Source of the DNA: an uncultured Mediterraneibacter sp.
GTDB taxonomy: Bacteria > Bacillota > Clostridia > Lachnospirales > Lachnospiraceae
Length of the DNA: 64,000 nt
Assembly: GCA_944383695.1 (NCBI GenBank)
Contig: CALWQP010000011.1
Coordinates: forward strand, 1 to 64,000
Reading direction: 5' to 3'
Part shown: positions 50,907-60,368 of the stretch, in pieces
Numbering within the stretch: position 1 is the first letter of the stretch
How the letters are laid out: the number at the start of each line of letters is the position of its first letter
Made by a program: the position numbers and the translations under genes
Notes under the pieces: model-generated
Databases searched by the model: none
Told to the model about the DNA's origin: nothing
The model's input: the letters and a program-made list of their open reading frames with translations, nothing else

Positions 50907-53165
50907 ATGAAAGACAAGATTTTCGGAGTGCTGCAGAGAGTGGGGCGCAGCTTTATGCTCCCGATCGCCATTCTCCCGGTAGCAGGGCTTCTGCTCGGAA
51001 TCGGAAGTTCATTTACTAACGCGACTATGATCGAGACCTATGGTCTCCAGACTATTCTTGGGGAGGGGACGGTTCTTCATGGGCTGCTCACCATCATGAG
51101 CAAGGCGGGAAGCGTGATCTTTGACAACCTTCCGCTAATCTTTGCAGTGGGAGTTGCCATTGGCATGTCAAAGAAGGAAAAAGAGGTGGCAGCGCTGGCA
51201 GCCATGATATCTTTCTTTGTTATGCATGTTTCTATCAACGCAATGCTTGTCCTCAGGGGAGATATCCTTGCAGACGGCAGTATCGCGGAGCATGTGCTGG
51301 GAGGAACGGTTGCAGAGATGTGCGGCATCCAAACGCTCCAAATGGGCGTGTTCGGCGGTATCATCGTGGGACTTGGCGTTGCGGCGCTCCATAACAGATT
51401 CTACAAGATCCAGCTCCCGAATGCGCTGTCATTCTTCGGCGGCTCGAGATTTGTACCGATTATCTCCACGATCACATATGTAGGCGTGGGCATCGTGATG
51501 TATTTCCTGTGGCCGTTCGTGCAGGAAGGGATTTATGCGCTTGGCGGACTTGTGACGGAAACGGGATATTTAGGCACATTGATCTTCGGTATCATCAAGC
51601 GCGCCCTGATTCCGTTCGGACTGCACCATGTATTCTACCTTCCGTTCTGGCAGACCGCAGTAGGCGGAACTATGGAAGTGGCGGGACAGCTCGTGCAGGG
51701 AGGGCAGAATATATTCTTCGCGCAACTCGCTGATCCGAGCACAGTGCATTTCAGCGCGGACGCGACAAGGTATTTTTCCGGCGAGTTCATTTTTATGATC
51801 TTCGGGCTTCCGGGAGCAGCGCTCGCAATGTATCGGTGCGCGAAACCGGAAAAGAAAAAACAGGCGGGGGGCCTTCTGCTCTCTGCAGCACTGGCATGTA
51901 TGCTGACCGGTATTACAGAGCCTCTGGAATTCTCCTTCCTGTTCGTGGCCCCCGTGCTGTTCGTCGTACAAGTGGTGCTGGCAGGTGCGGCATACATGAT
52001 CGCCCATATCCTGAATATTGCGGTAGGACTCACATTTTCCGGCGGGTTTTTGGATTTGCTCCTGTTCGGCATCCTTCAGGGAAATGAGAAGACAAGCTGG
52101 ATGCTGATCATCCCGGCGGGTATTGTTTACTTCATCCTTTATTATGTGATATTCACGTTCATGATCAAGAAATTCAACTTGAAGACTCCGGGACGTGAGG
52201 ATGATGACGCAGAGACCAAGCTGTTCACCAAGGCGGATTATCAGGCAAAGCAGGGAGCCGCGGCAAGTGCGTCAGGCGCAGGCGGTGCGCACAACGATGA
52301 GAAGAGCGTGCTGATCACCAGGGGGCTGGGAGGCAAAAAGAATATTTCCGATGTGGACTGCTGCGCAACGAGGCTGAGATGTACAGTGGTAAACCCGGAG
52401 CTTGTAAATGAAGATATCCTGCGGGCAACATCCCCATCCGGAATCATCCGGAAAGGACAGGGCATCCAGGTCATCTACGGACCTTCTGTTGCGGTGATAA
52501 AGTCCAACCTGGAAGATTATCTGGAGACAGCGCCGGACGAGGAATACATCCCGGAGCAGGCTGCGGATGCAGATGTTGCTGCGGCAGACGGAAACAATGC
52601 GGGCAGCGAGAAAAATGCGGCGGCTTCGGACAGTGGAAAAGATGCGGCGGATTCAGACAGCGGCACAGAAAATACCGCAGCAGCACTTGCTGGCAATGGG
52701 ACTGTGAAGAAGGTTCTCTTAAGTCCGTTCAGTGGAGAGGCTGCGCCGATCACAGAGGCATCCGACGAAGCATTTGCCGGAAAGATGATGGGAGACGGCT
52801 ACATCGTAAGGCCCGGGGAAGGCATGGCCTGCGCTCCGGAAGACGCCACGGTATCCTTTGTGTTTCCGTCAAAACATGCCGTAGGACTCATGGGCGACGA
52901 TGGGACGGAATATCTGCTCCACATCGGTGTTGATACGGTGAATTTAAACGGTGAAGGCTTCGAGACGTATGTAAAAGACGGAGACCGTGTAAAAAAGGGT
53001 GACAAACTGATAGCATTTGATATAGAATATATAAGGGAGCATGCCAAATCCGACGAGTGCATTATCGTATTCACAAGCCTGAAGGAAGGCGAGGAGATCC
53101 GGCTGACAAAGCCGGGAAAAGTGGCAAAGCTGGACGAGACAGCGGAGATTGTCTCTTTTAACTGA
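50907..53165 (+). CDS. ptsG: PTS glucose/maltose-type EIICBA transporter
   Basis: The 752-residue protein imports and phosphorylates a hexose or its derivative. EIIC (about residues 1-430, with MLPIAILPVAGLLLGIGSSF) is followed by EIIB (about 466-545, phosphocysteine C486 in CATRLR), a Glu/Ala/Ser-rich linker, and EIIA (about 605-735, phosphohistidine H672 in LLHIGVDTV). The class resembles PtsG/MalX/NagE, and glucose, maltose or N-acetylglucosamine cannot be told apart by reading; the symbol is provisional. It is controlled by the RAT upstream, and its regulator follows downstream. Confidence 0.92.
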   Translation: MKDKIFGVLQRVGRSFMLPIAILPVAGLLLGIGSSFTNATMIETYGLQTILGEGTVLHGLLTIMSKAGSVIFDNLPLIFAVGVAIGMSKKEKEVAALAAMISFFVMHVSINAMLVLRGDILADGSIAEHVLGGTVAEMCGIQTLQMGVFGGIIVGLGVAALHNRFYKIQLPNALSFFGGSRFVPIISTITYVGVGIVMYFLWPFVQEGIYALGGLVTETGYLGTLIFGIIKRALIPFGLHHVFYLPFWQTAVGGTMEVAGQLVQGGQNIFFAQLADPSTVHFSADATRYFSGEFIFMIFGLPGAALAMYRCAKPEKKKQAGGLLLSAALACMLTGITEPLEFSFLFVAPVLFVVQVVLAGAAYMIAHILNIAVGLTFSGGFLDLLLFGILQGNEKTSWMLIIPAGIVYFILYYVIFTFMIKKFNLKTPGREDDDAETKLFTKADYQAKQGAAASASGAGGAHNDEKSVLITRGLGGKKNISDVDCCATRLRCTVVNPELVNEDILRATSPSGIIRKGQGIQVIYGPSVAVIKSNLEDYLETAPDEEYIPEQAADADVAAADGNNAGSEKNAAASDSGKDAADSDSGTENTAAALAGNGTVKKVLLSPFSGEAAPITEASDEAFAGKMMGDGYIVRPGEGMACAPEDATVSFVFPSKHAVGLMGDDGTEYLLHIGVDTVNLNGEGFETYVKDGDRVKKGDKLIAFDIEYIREHAKSDECIIVFTSLKEGEEIRLTKPGKVAKLDETAEIVSFN

Positions 53166-53189
53166 AGCTGAATCATTATCCCCTGCTCT

Positions 53190-53207
53190 CTGCCGCAGAA
53201 GCGGCAG
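53190..53207 (+). terminator. Hairpin after the PTS gene
   Basis: CTGCCGC and GCGGCAG with loop AGAA; no T-run follows, so it more likely stabilises or partly attenuates the mRNA than terminates it. Confidence 0.4.
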
Positions 53208-53244
53208 GGGCGGGGGATTTCGTCACTGCACGGAAGAAGATGAT

Positions 53245-53334
53245 GCGTGCCGGACAGAAGAGGCTGTGGCGTGCCGGACAGAGAAGGCTGAGGCACGCCG
53301 TAGGACGGATGGAGCACGCCGTAGGACGGATGGA
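53245..53334. repeat. Short tandem repeats between the PTS and licT genes
   Basis: Two near-identical 24-bp units (53245-53268 and 53269-53292, GCGTGCCGGACAGA...) are followed by two identical 21-bp units (53293-53313 and 53314-53334, GCACGCCGTAGGACGGATGG plus A). All lengths are multiples of three. No credible gene covers them. Confidence 0.85.
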
Positions 53335-53390
53335 GCGCGCCGCGGCGGGAAGAAATGCATTCGCAGGCACAGGACAGATGGGAGAAACAT

Positions 53391-54224
53391 ATGTATCGGA
53401 TTATAAAAGTATTGAACAATAACGGAATCCTTGTGTATGACAACGAAACAAGAAAGGAAATGATCCTTCTGGGGAACGGAGTGGGGTTTGGAAAGCGGCC
53501 TGCCGAGCAGATCGGGCATGTGCCCGGAGCAAAGATATATTCTCTTGTGACCCGGCAGAAGCAGCAGTCTGTCCTGCAGGTGGTGAACGGCATCCGCCCG
53601 GAGTTCATAGAAGCATCGGGAAAGATCATTGACGAAGCGGAGAAGATTTTTCAGAAAGTCAGCCGGGATATCCTCCTTCCCATGGCAGACCATATTGCGC
53701 TGGCGGCAAAACGCGCGGAGGAGAACCGCCAGATACCGAATCCGTTTACCCCGGACATCCGTGTGCTCTTTGCCAGGGAATATGCGGCAGCCCTGAAAGG
53801 AAGGGAGATCATCCGGGAGATGACAGGATATGAAATCTCGGACGATGAGGTGGGGTTCATTACGCTGCATATCCATGCGGGCCTGTCTGACGAACAGGTG
53901 TCAGAAACGCTGGAGACCACCCGGATCATCGATGAGGGCATCGCCATGATCGAGCGGGCATTCGGGCAGAAATTTGAAGAAGATTCTCTTGCATATACAA
54001 GGCTCATGAGCCATCTGTATTATATGGTGGAAAGGACAAGAAAAGGCGAGTCAACGAAAGCGGACTTCAATGACTTTATCTTTGCCAATTATCCGGAAAC
54101 AGGAAGAGTGGCGGAGCAAGTCTGCGCTTATATGGGCAGTCAGCTCAGGACAGAGGTGGCAAGGGAAGAAATCGGCTTCCTGGCCATCCATATCCAGAGG
54201 GTGATCGATCCGGATGCAGTGTAG
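53391..54224 (+). CDS. BglG-family transcriptional antiterminator (LicT/GlcT type)
   Basis: The 277-residue protein has the RNA-binding CAT domain (about residues 1-55, YRIIKVLNNNGILVYDNETRKEMILLGNGVGFGK) and two PRDs (about 70-170 and 175-277), with histidines in DHIALAAKR, TLHIHAGL, LMSHLYYM and LAIHIQRV that the PTS may phosphorylate. It should bind the RAT at 50634-50668 and let transcription reach the PTS gene when the sugar is present. The start at 53391 (MYRIIKVLNN) follows GGGAGAAAC. It is downstream of ptsG, forming a regulatory loop. Confidence 0.93.
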   Translation: MYRIIKVLNNNGILVYDNETRKEMILLGNGVGFGKRPAEQIGHVPGAKIYSLVTRQKQQSVLQVVNGIRPEFIEASGKIIDEAEKIFQKVSRDILLPMADHIALAAKRAEENRQIPNPFTPDIRVLFAREYAAALKGREIIREMTGYEISDDEVGFITLHIHAGLSDEQVSETLETTRIIDEGIAMIERAFGQKFEEDSLAYTRLMSHLYYMVERTRKGESTKADFNDFIFANYPETGRVAEQVCAYMGSQLRTEVAREEIGFLAIHIQRVIDPDAV

Positions 54225-54341
54225 AGAGAATGTGCTCTGTGATGGGAATGCAGGAGCAGGACAGCGGATATAAATAACAGATATAAACAGCAGATACAAA
54301 CAACAGGCACGACTAACAGGAATAACCATGAGGAGGCTGGC

Positions 54342-55019
54342 ATGTACAAGATACTGATAATAGAAGACGATCTGCCCATGGCGCAGGCAATACAGAAAGA
54401 GATGAAGATGTGGGGGAACGAAGCGCAGTATGTGCAGGATTTCCAGAATGTCCTGACAGAGTTTACGGATTATGATCCCCACCTTGTACTTATGGATATC
54501 ACGCTTCCGTTTTACAATGGATATCACTGGTGCAGCGAGATCCGCAAGATTTCCAATGTGCCGGTCATATTCATCTCATCGGCTTCAGATAATATGAATA
54601 TTATCATGGCGGTGAACATGGGCGGAGATGATTTTGTCGCCAAGCCATTTGATTTGAGTGTGCTCATGGCAAAGGTGCAGGCAGTTCTGAGGAGGACCTA
54701 TGATCTGGCAGGGAAGATCCCTGTGCTGGAGCACCGGGGCGCGATCCTGAATCTTTACGACACGACGCTGACATATAACGGAGAGAAGATCAGTCTGACG
54801 AAGAACGAATTCCGCATCCTGCAGACGCTGATGGAAAATAAGGGGCGGCTGGTGAGCAGAGATACCCTGATGACCAGACTGTGGGAGACGGATAACTATA
54901 TAGAAGAAAATACCCTGACCGTCAATATTGCCCGGCTGAGGAAGAAGCTGGAGAAGGCGGGGCTTACGGATTTTATCACTACCAAGGTGGGCGAGGGGTA
55001 CATCATACAGCAGGTATAG
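54342..55019 (+). CDS. OmpR-family response regulator (BceR-like)
   Basis: The 225-residue protein has a receiver domain (about 1-118) with the acidic pair in IIEDD, the phosphoacceptor aspartate in LVLMDITLPFYNG (about residue 51), and the lysine in FVAKPFD, followed by a winged-helix domain (about 130-225). It resembles BceR, which responds to peptide antibiotics through the ABC transporter encoded in the same cluster. AGGAGGC precedes the ATG. It is eleven bases before the kinase gene. Confidence 0.92.
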   Translation: MYKILIIEDDLPMAQAIQKEMKMWGNEAQYVQDFQNVLTEFTDYDPHLVLMDITLPFYNGYHWCSEIRKISNVPVIFISSASDNMNIIMAVNMGGDDFVAKPFDLSVLMAKVQAVLRRTYDLAGKIPVLEHRGAILNLYDTTLTYNGEKISLTKNEFRILQTLMENKGRLVSRDTLMTRLWETDNYIEENTLTVNIARLRKKLEKAGLTDFITTKVGEGYIIQQV

Positions 55020-55029
55020 GAGGCCGACA

Positions 55030-56028
55030 ATGAAGCGTTTTTTCAGATATTTGTATGACTGCCGTTATATATGGATCTGGGCGGGGTTCAGCAGCGTGAT
55101 CTTTGTATCCGTATTTGCCTTATATGGGATCCGGATGGAGGCGGCCTGGTACCCGGTCCTGCTTTCCGCGCTGTTCGGCATTATCATGGTGGTCTGCGGA
55201 TATATCCGGCACGAGAAAAAGCATCGCGGACTGGAGCGGATCCGGCTGTCCGGGGAGATCCTCCCGGATATTTCGGACATGCTGCCTCCGGCAGGCAGCC
55301 TTACGGAGGAAGATTATCAGGCGCTTCTTATGAAGATGGAAGCGGCCTACAGGGAGAAAAAAGGAGAATGGGACGCGTCCAGGAGAGATATGAACGATTA
55401 CTATGCCACATGGGTGCATCAGATCAAAGCGCCCATCGCGGTCATGAAGGTACTCCTCCAGCAGGATGACACCCCGGAAAACCGGGAACTGTCGGCGGAG
55501 CTTTTCCGGGTAGAGCAGTATGCGGAGATGGCGCTCACTTATGTCCGGCTGGGAGAAGGAGCCTCAGACCTGATGATCCAGGAATACGACCTGGATACGA
55601 TCATCAGGAAGGCCATCCGAAAATATGCGGGACAGTTTATCAGGAGAAAGATCCGCCTGATATATGAAGGGACGTCCGTCCGTGTGCTCACAGATGAGAA
55701 ATGGCTTGCCTTCATCATCGAACAGCTTCTCTCGAATGCGGTCAAATATACATCCGAGGGCTCTGTGACTATTTCAGTAGACGATGGGAAACGTCTTTCT
55801 GTCACGGATACAGGGATCGGGATTTCACCGGAGGATATGCCCCGTATCTTTGAGAAAGGATATACAGGGTACAACGGCAGGCTGGATAAGAAATCCACAG
55901 GCATCGGGCTGTATCTGTGCAGGACTGCGGCGGACAAGCTGGGTCACAGGCTCACAGCGGAGTCGGAACCGGGGAAGGGCAGCAGGTTTATGGTGGATCT
56001 GGAGTCCTATCCTTTCCGCGCGGAATAA
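55030..56028 (+). CDS. Intramembrane-sensing histidine kinase (BceS-like)
   Basis: The 332-residue kinase has two closely spaced N-terminal helices (about residues 14-36 and 40-60) and almost no extracellular loop, the intramembrane-sensing layout. The H-box histidine is in YYATWVHQIKAPIAVMKV (about residue 128), followed by the ATPase domain with EQLLSNAVKYTSEG, DTGIGISPEDMPRIFEKGYTG and KSTGIGLYL. Such kinases depend on a BceAB-type transporter to sense peptides, and that transporter is encoded downstream. It follows the response regulator directly. Confidence 0.93.
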   Translation: MKRFFRYLYDCRYIWIWAGFSSVIFVSVFALYGIRMEAAWYPVLLSALFGIIMVVCGYIRHEKKHRGLERIRLSGEILPDISDMLPPAGSLTEEDYQALLMKMEAAYREKKGEWDASRRDMNDYYATWVHQIKAPIAVMKVLLQQDDTPENRELSAELFRVEQYAEMALTYVRLGEGASDLMIQEYDLDTIIRKAIRKYAGQFIRRKIRLIYEGTSVRVLTDEKWLAFIIEQLLSNAVKYTSEGSVTISVDDGKRLSVTDTGIGISPEDMPRIFEKGYTGYNGRLDKKSTGIGLYLCRTAADKLGHRLTAESEPGKGSRFMVDLESYPFRAE

Positions 56029-56095
56029 AGAATGCATGCAGGGGTGACAGCCACGCGTGGTATTCTAAAAATACCTCGCGGACAGATATTACAAT

Positions 56096-56163
56096 AATGT
56101 CACATGGGACAGTCAGAATGTCACAGGATTCGATGTCGGCATTCTGGCTGTCTTTGCTATACT
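56096..56163 (+). promoter_or_regulatory. Paired direct repeat and promoter before bceAB-like genes
   Basis: AATGTCACA occurs at 56096-56104 and 56117-56125, 21 bp apart, which is two helical turns. A -10 TATACT lies at 56158-56163 with a weak -35 near 56134. That arrangement fits binding of a phosphorylated OmpR-type regulator dimer at an activator-dependent promoter. The second repeat overlaps the left arm of the hairpin. Confidence 0.6.
56108..56152 (+). terminator. Hairpin after the histidine kinase gene
   Basis: GACAGTCAGAATG pairs with CATTCTGGCTGTC (one G-U pair), followed by TTTGCT. It may end the regulator-kinase transcript. Confidence 0.55.
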
Positions 56164-56230
56164 GGTTACAGTCCAAAGGGCGCGTGCAGCAGCGCGCGGG
56201 ATAACGATCAGTAAAGGAGGACCATATCAT

Positions 56231-56995
56231 ATGGCTGTTTTGGAAGTAAAGAATCTGAAGAAAATATACAGACCCCGGTTCGGGGGGAATCAGGTGCAGG
56301 CACTCTCCTGCGTTAATTTCTCTGTGGAGGAAGGGGAGTATGTGGCAATCATGGGTGAGAGTGGCTCCGGTAAAACAACGCTGTTAAATATCATGGCTGC
56401 TCTTGACAAGCCGACGGAGGGAGCGGTCTATCTGGATGGAAAGTCTCTTGCAGAAATCAGGGACAAAGACATTTCCGAGTTTCGCCGGGATCATTTAGGC
56501 TTTGTGTTTCAGGAATTCAACCTGCTGGATACCTTCAATGTGAGAGATAATATCCTTCTGCCTCTGGTGCTCAAGGGAATGCCTCACAAAAAGATGATGC
56601 AGTGCGTCACACCTATTGCGGAGGAGCTCGGGATCGCGTCTCTGCTTGATAAATATCCTTATGAGATTTCAGGGGGACAGAAGCAGAGAGTGGCAGTGGC
56701 AAGGGCGCTGATCACAGAGCCCCGGCTGATACTTGCGGATGAGCCGACAGGGGCGTTGGATTCCCGCTCTACCGACGAACTGCTGTCATTGTTTGCTAAG
56801 ATCAACGGCAAAGGTCAGACCATCCTCATGGTGACTCACTCAGTGAAGGCGGCAAGCCGCGCGGGGAGGGTACTCTTTATCAGGGACGGAGAGGTGTACC
56901 ATCAGGTGTACAGGGGCTCCATGTCGGATGAACAGCTTTATCAGAAGATTTCCGACACGCTTACAATGCTTGCGACAGGTGGTGACAGACGATGA
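56231..56995 (+). CDS. ABC transporter ATP-binding protein (BceA-like)
   Basis: The 254-residue ATPase has Walker A GESGSGKTT, signature SGGQKQR, Walker B LILADEPTGALD and the H-loop in MVTHSVKAA, in the pattern of the LolD/MacB/BceA class. AAAGGAGG precedes the ATG. It overlaps the permease gene by four bases (ATGA), so the two are co-translated. Together they form the peptide-sensing or detoxification transporter of the cluster. Confidence 0.95.
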   Translation: MAVLEVKNLKKIYRPRFGGNQVQALSCVNFSVEEGEYVAIMGESGSGKTTLLNIMAALDKPTEGAVYLDGKSLAEIRDKDISEFRRDHLGFVFQEFNLLDTFNVRDNILLPLVLKGMPHKKMMQCVTPIAEELGIASLLDKYPYEISGGQKQRVAVARALITEPRLILADEPTGALDSRSTDELLSLFAKINGKGQTILMVTHSVKAASRAGRVLFIRDGEVYHQVYRGSMSDEQLYQKISDTLTMLATGGDRR

Positions 56996-59031
56996 GGAGA
57001 GGGTTTTATTTAAAGCTGGCAGCAGAAGGGATCTCCAAGAACCGAAAGTTTTATTTCCCATATATCCTGACCTGCATCTGTATGGTCATGATGTTTTATA
57101 TCGTGGCCTATCTGTCCATGAGCGCGGACTTTTCAGCCGTGTTCGGCGGGGATATGCTCCAGTCAATGCTGGGATTCGGGGTGTTTGTAATTGCGATTTT
57201 TTCGCTGATATTTTTATATTATACAAATTCCTTTCTGATCCGCAGGAGGCAGAAGGAGTTCGGACTGTATAATATATTGGGCATGGGAAAACGGAATCTG
57301 GTGAAGATCCTCCTGTGGGAAAATATACTGACAGCGCTGTTCTCCATTGGAGCGGGACTTGTATCTGGCATCCTTTTTTCAAAGCTGGCAGAGATGGCGG
57401 CGATGAAGATACTGGGCGGGAAGACCGGATTCATGATCCATGTGGCTCTCCAGCCCATTGTGTGGTCGGTCCTGCTGTTCTTTGCGATCTTCCTGCTGAT
57501 CATGTTCAGGATGGTGTTTTCCATCTTCCGGCTGCGCCCTGTGGAAATGCTTCGCAGCGAGAGCACCGGAGAGAAGCCCCCGAAGGCAAACTGGCTGCTG
57601 GCGCTCCTGGGTGCGGTTCTGCTGGGAAGCGCGTACTATATGGCTGTGGCAGTGCTCGACCCTATGACTGCGATGGTATTATTTTTCCTGGCAGTGGTCA
57701 TGGTCATTCTGGCGACGTACTTTTTGTTCATCGCGGGTTCCGTCGTCCTCTGTCGCCTGCTCCAGAAAAAGAAAAACTATTATTATAAGACAAAGCATTT
57801 TGTATCCCTCTCATCCATGATTTACCGGATGAAGCGCAACGGAGCCGGGCTTGCTTCTATCTGTATCCTGTCCACCATGGTGCTCGTCACGGTGTCTTCC
57901 ACGATCTGTCTGTTCGTTCAGGCGGAGGATGGGGTGAACAAGCGGTATCCTCAGGATATCTTTATGAGGCTGGGAACTGCCGGAGGGACTGCTCTGAATG
58001 AGGAGGATACAGCGCCTTATATTAATGCTGTGGAGGAGATACTGGCAGAACACGGCGAAGCGGCGGAAAATCTTCAGGACTACCGTATGTATAGCATGGA
58101 TGTGTATCAGGACGGAGCGGATTTTCAGATCGACCTAAACCAGGTGTCGCAGATCGGGATGGGAAACGGCGAGATCCGGAGCGTCTATGTGATCCCCCTG
58201 GAGGATTATAATACAATATCCGGCAGCAGCGCTGAGCTGGGAGACAACGAAGTGTTCATATATCCGTACAAGATGAATTACGACTATGACACGGTGGATT
58301 TTGAAGGATTAGGAACATGGAAGGCAGAGAAGCTGGATACCGAGCCATTCTGCATCGGAGAGGCGGACGCCAACGCGCTGGGCAGCCTGTTTCTGGTGGT
58401 GAAGGACATCTCTGTGATGGATCAGATGTGCGAGGTCAAGAATGAATCTCTGGCCGGAGAATGGACTTCCTCCATCCAGCGGTGCTATGGATTTGACCTT
58501 GCGTGCGGGGATGAGAAGCAGTCGGAGATTTATAACGAGATCATAGAACAGTTCACCTCCATAGACTCCGGAGCAACCTGGTACACAGAATCAAAAGCTC
58601 AGAGCAGGGCGGAGTACGTTGCCTTGTTCGGCGGACTGTTTTTCCTCGGCATCCTGCTGGGTGCGGTGTTTCTTTTCGGGACTGTGCTGATCATGTATTA
58701 CAAACAGATCTCAGAGGGGTATGAGGATCAGAACCGGTTTGATATCCTGATGAAAGTAGGAATGAGCCGGAAAGAAGTAAAGCAGAGTATCAATTCGCAG
58801 GTGCTGACCGTGTTTTTCCTTCCTCTTATTGCGGCAGGAGTGCACATGGCGTTTGCCTATCCGCTCATTTCAAGGATTCTGAAGCTGATAACCATGAGGA
58901 CAGATGAAAAGGTTTTCCTTCTTGTGACTGTATGCTGCTACCTTGTATTCGCATTGTTCTATGTGATCGTATACTGGGTAACTTCCAAGAGTTACTATAC
59001 GATCGTCAGTGCGGCGAAAAAAGATCGGTGA
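56992..59031 (+). CDS. ABC transporter permease with FtsX domains (BceB-like)
   Basis: The 679-residue protein has about ten membrane helices. Two FtsX-like blocks (about residues 60-290 and 550-679) flank a large extracytoplasmic loop (about 310-545), the BceB arrangement in which the loop contacts peptide antibiotics. No close match to a known substrate can be made by reading. It ends the cluster, and the next gene (59185) lies 153 bases away with its own ribosome site. Confidence 0.92.
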   Translation: MRRGFYLKLAAEGISKNRKFYFPYILTCICMVMMFYIVAYLSMSADFSAVFGGDMLQSMLGFGVFVIAIFSLIFLYYTNSFLIRRRQKEFGLYNILGMGKRNLVKILLWENILTALFSIGAGLVSGILFSKLAEMAAMKILGGKTGFMIHVALQPIVWSVLLFFAIFLLIMFRMVFSIFRLRPVEMLRSESTGEKPPKANWLLALLGAVLLGSAYYMAVAVLDPMTAMVLFFLAVVMVILATYFLFIAGSVVLCRLLQKKKNYYYKTKHFVSLSSMIYRMKRNGAGLASICILSTMVLVTVSSTICLFVQAEDGVNKRYPQDIFMRLGTAGGTALNEEDTAPYINAVEEILAEHGEAAENLQDYRMYSMDVYQDGADFQIDLNQVSQIGMGNGEIRSVYVIPLEDYNTISGSSAELGDNEVFIYPYKMNYDYDTVDFEGLGTWKAEKLDTEPFCIGEADANALGSLFLVVKDISVMDQMCEVKNESLAGEWTSSIQRCYGFDLACGDEKQSEIYNEIIEQFTSIDSGATWYTESKAQSRAEYVALFGGLFFLGILLGAVFLFGTVLIMYYKQISEGYEDQNRFDILMKVGMSRKEVKQSINSQVLTVFFLPLIAAGVHMAFAYPLISRILKLITMRTDEKVFLLVTVCCYLVFALFYVIVYWVTSKSYYTIVSAAKKDR

Positions 59032-59184
59032 AACAGGGAACATGCGGTAAGTTTATTCAAGTGAATAAATTCAGACTATTTATATGATTTCAATGATTTG
59101 ATGTTCAAATTCCGGGTTATTATGGTATAATGTATATGTGATATCAGCACGAAATACAGTGGTCCGCAGAGAGGAGTGAAAGTT

Positions 59185-59814
59185 ATGATGCAACACACGA
59201 TAATCACGATCGGAAGACAGTTTGGGAGCGGGGGACACGAGGTCGGCAACCTCCTGTCCGAAAGGCTTGACATACCGCTTTACGACCATAATCTGATCCG
59301 GATGGCAGCGCAGGAACTTGGCATCAGCAGTGAGGATGCCACGAAGGTGGATGAGACAGTGCTCGGCAGATTTCTTTCGGCCTATGCCACAAACAGCTTG
59401 GAGTACCGTGCTTTCGTTACCAGTGATGACTCCGGGAAGCCGCTGACGGACAGAGTGTATGAGCGGCAGTCCGGGATCATCCGGAAGCTGGCGGAGAAAG
59501 GACCGGGTATTTTCGTTGGGAGGTGTGCGGACTACATTCTCGGAGATTACTCTAACTGCATCAATACATTTATCTATGCTTACAAGGAAGACCGTATCCG
59601 GCGCATCATGAAGCTCTATAAGCTGGAAGAGAAACAGGCGGCTGATAAGATAAAGAAAACAGACCGTGAGAGGAAACTGTATTATGAAGCACGCACCGGC
59701 AGAGAGTGGGGCGGCATCGAGGCGAACAGCATGATGTTCAACGCGAGCCTGCTCGGGATAGACGGTGTGGTGGACGCTCTGGAGGCGATCTACCGGAAAT
59801 GGGAGACGAGATAG
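59185..59814 (+). CDS. Cytidylate-kinase-like family protein
   Basis: The 209-residue protein has a P-loop like TIGRQFGSGGHEVGNLLSERL, then LYDHNLIRMAAQ and GPGIFVGRCADYIL, typical of the Cytidylate_kin2 family. True CMP kinases differ in sequence, so the nucleotide substrate is unknown. The start at 59185 follows AGAGGAG; a GTG nine bases upstream is in frame. It is monocistronic as far as seen. Confidence 0.85.
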   Translation: MMQHTIITIGRQFGSGGHEVGNLLSERLDIPLYDHNLIRMAAQELGISSEDATKVDETVLGRFLSAYATNSLEYRAFVTSDDSGKPLTDRVYERQSGIIRKLAEKGPGIFVGRCADYILGDYSNCINTFIYAYKEDRIRRIMKLYKLEEKQAADKIKKTDRERKLYYEARTGREWGGIEANSMMFNASLLGIDGVVDALEAIYRKWETR

Positions 59815-59865
59815 GGCAGAAACCTGCGGGAAAGGGATAAAAAGAATATAACGTGCAGAAAATAT

Positions 59866-59899
59866 GTGCCGGGCTATGAGAGATTTCTTAGCCCGGCAC
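59866..59899 (+). terminator. Hairpin after the kinase-like gene
   Basis: GTGCCGGGCTA pairs perfectly with TAGCCCGGCAC around a 12-base loop; a T-run is lacking, so termination is likely but unproven. Confidence 0.6.
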
Positions 59900-59962
59900 G
59901 CGTCACATAATTAACAGATAATTACAAAATTAGCAACAAATTTGTACTTTTTAACAACAGTG

Positions 59963-59991
59963 TTTACATTGTTGCTTTTTTAATATATAAA
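59963..59991 (+). promoter_or_regulatory. Promoter candidate of the GH31 gene
   Basis: TTTACA (59963-59968), 17 bp, TATAAA (59986-59991) in a very AT-rich stretch. This would give a leader of about 370 bases. Apart from this and the hairpin above, the 554-base interval 59815-60368 shows no credible gene; the open frame at 60182-60511 overlaps the GH31 coding start. Confidence 0.5.
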
Positions 59992-60368
59992 AAAATAAGA
60001 GGCTAAAAGTTTGTGATTTTTTTTTCATTTTAATAAATAATTTACAAATGAAAGTGATTTTTAACATAAAAATCTGAGATTTGCAGACAAAATTTGACTA
60101 AAAATCACAATATCCGTTCGGGTTCTATTTAAGAAAGGGAATATCACAAACATCGTTTCACTGCTATGTGATGCCGCACAAATGATTTCCAGTATGCATA
60201 TTCTTTGGGCGGTGCGGGCTGTGTGGGGCCTTTATGCTGATTCAGGCAGCCGCTGCTCAGCGGCCGGCAGGGATCATATTTACATAAGAAGGACTTTGAA
60301 AAGAAAGGGGGAATGTTCCGGGGTATTTTTTACAACATGTAACAAATATATGAAGGAAAGGAGAAATA

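Noticed and set aside
53149..53406. Open frames across the tandem repeats
   Set aside because: They start inside the end of the PTS gene or have no ribosome site, and the encoded sequence is only repeat-driven Arg/Ala/Gly strings.
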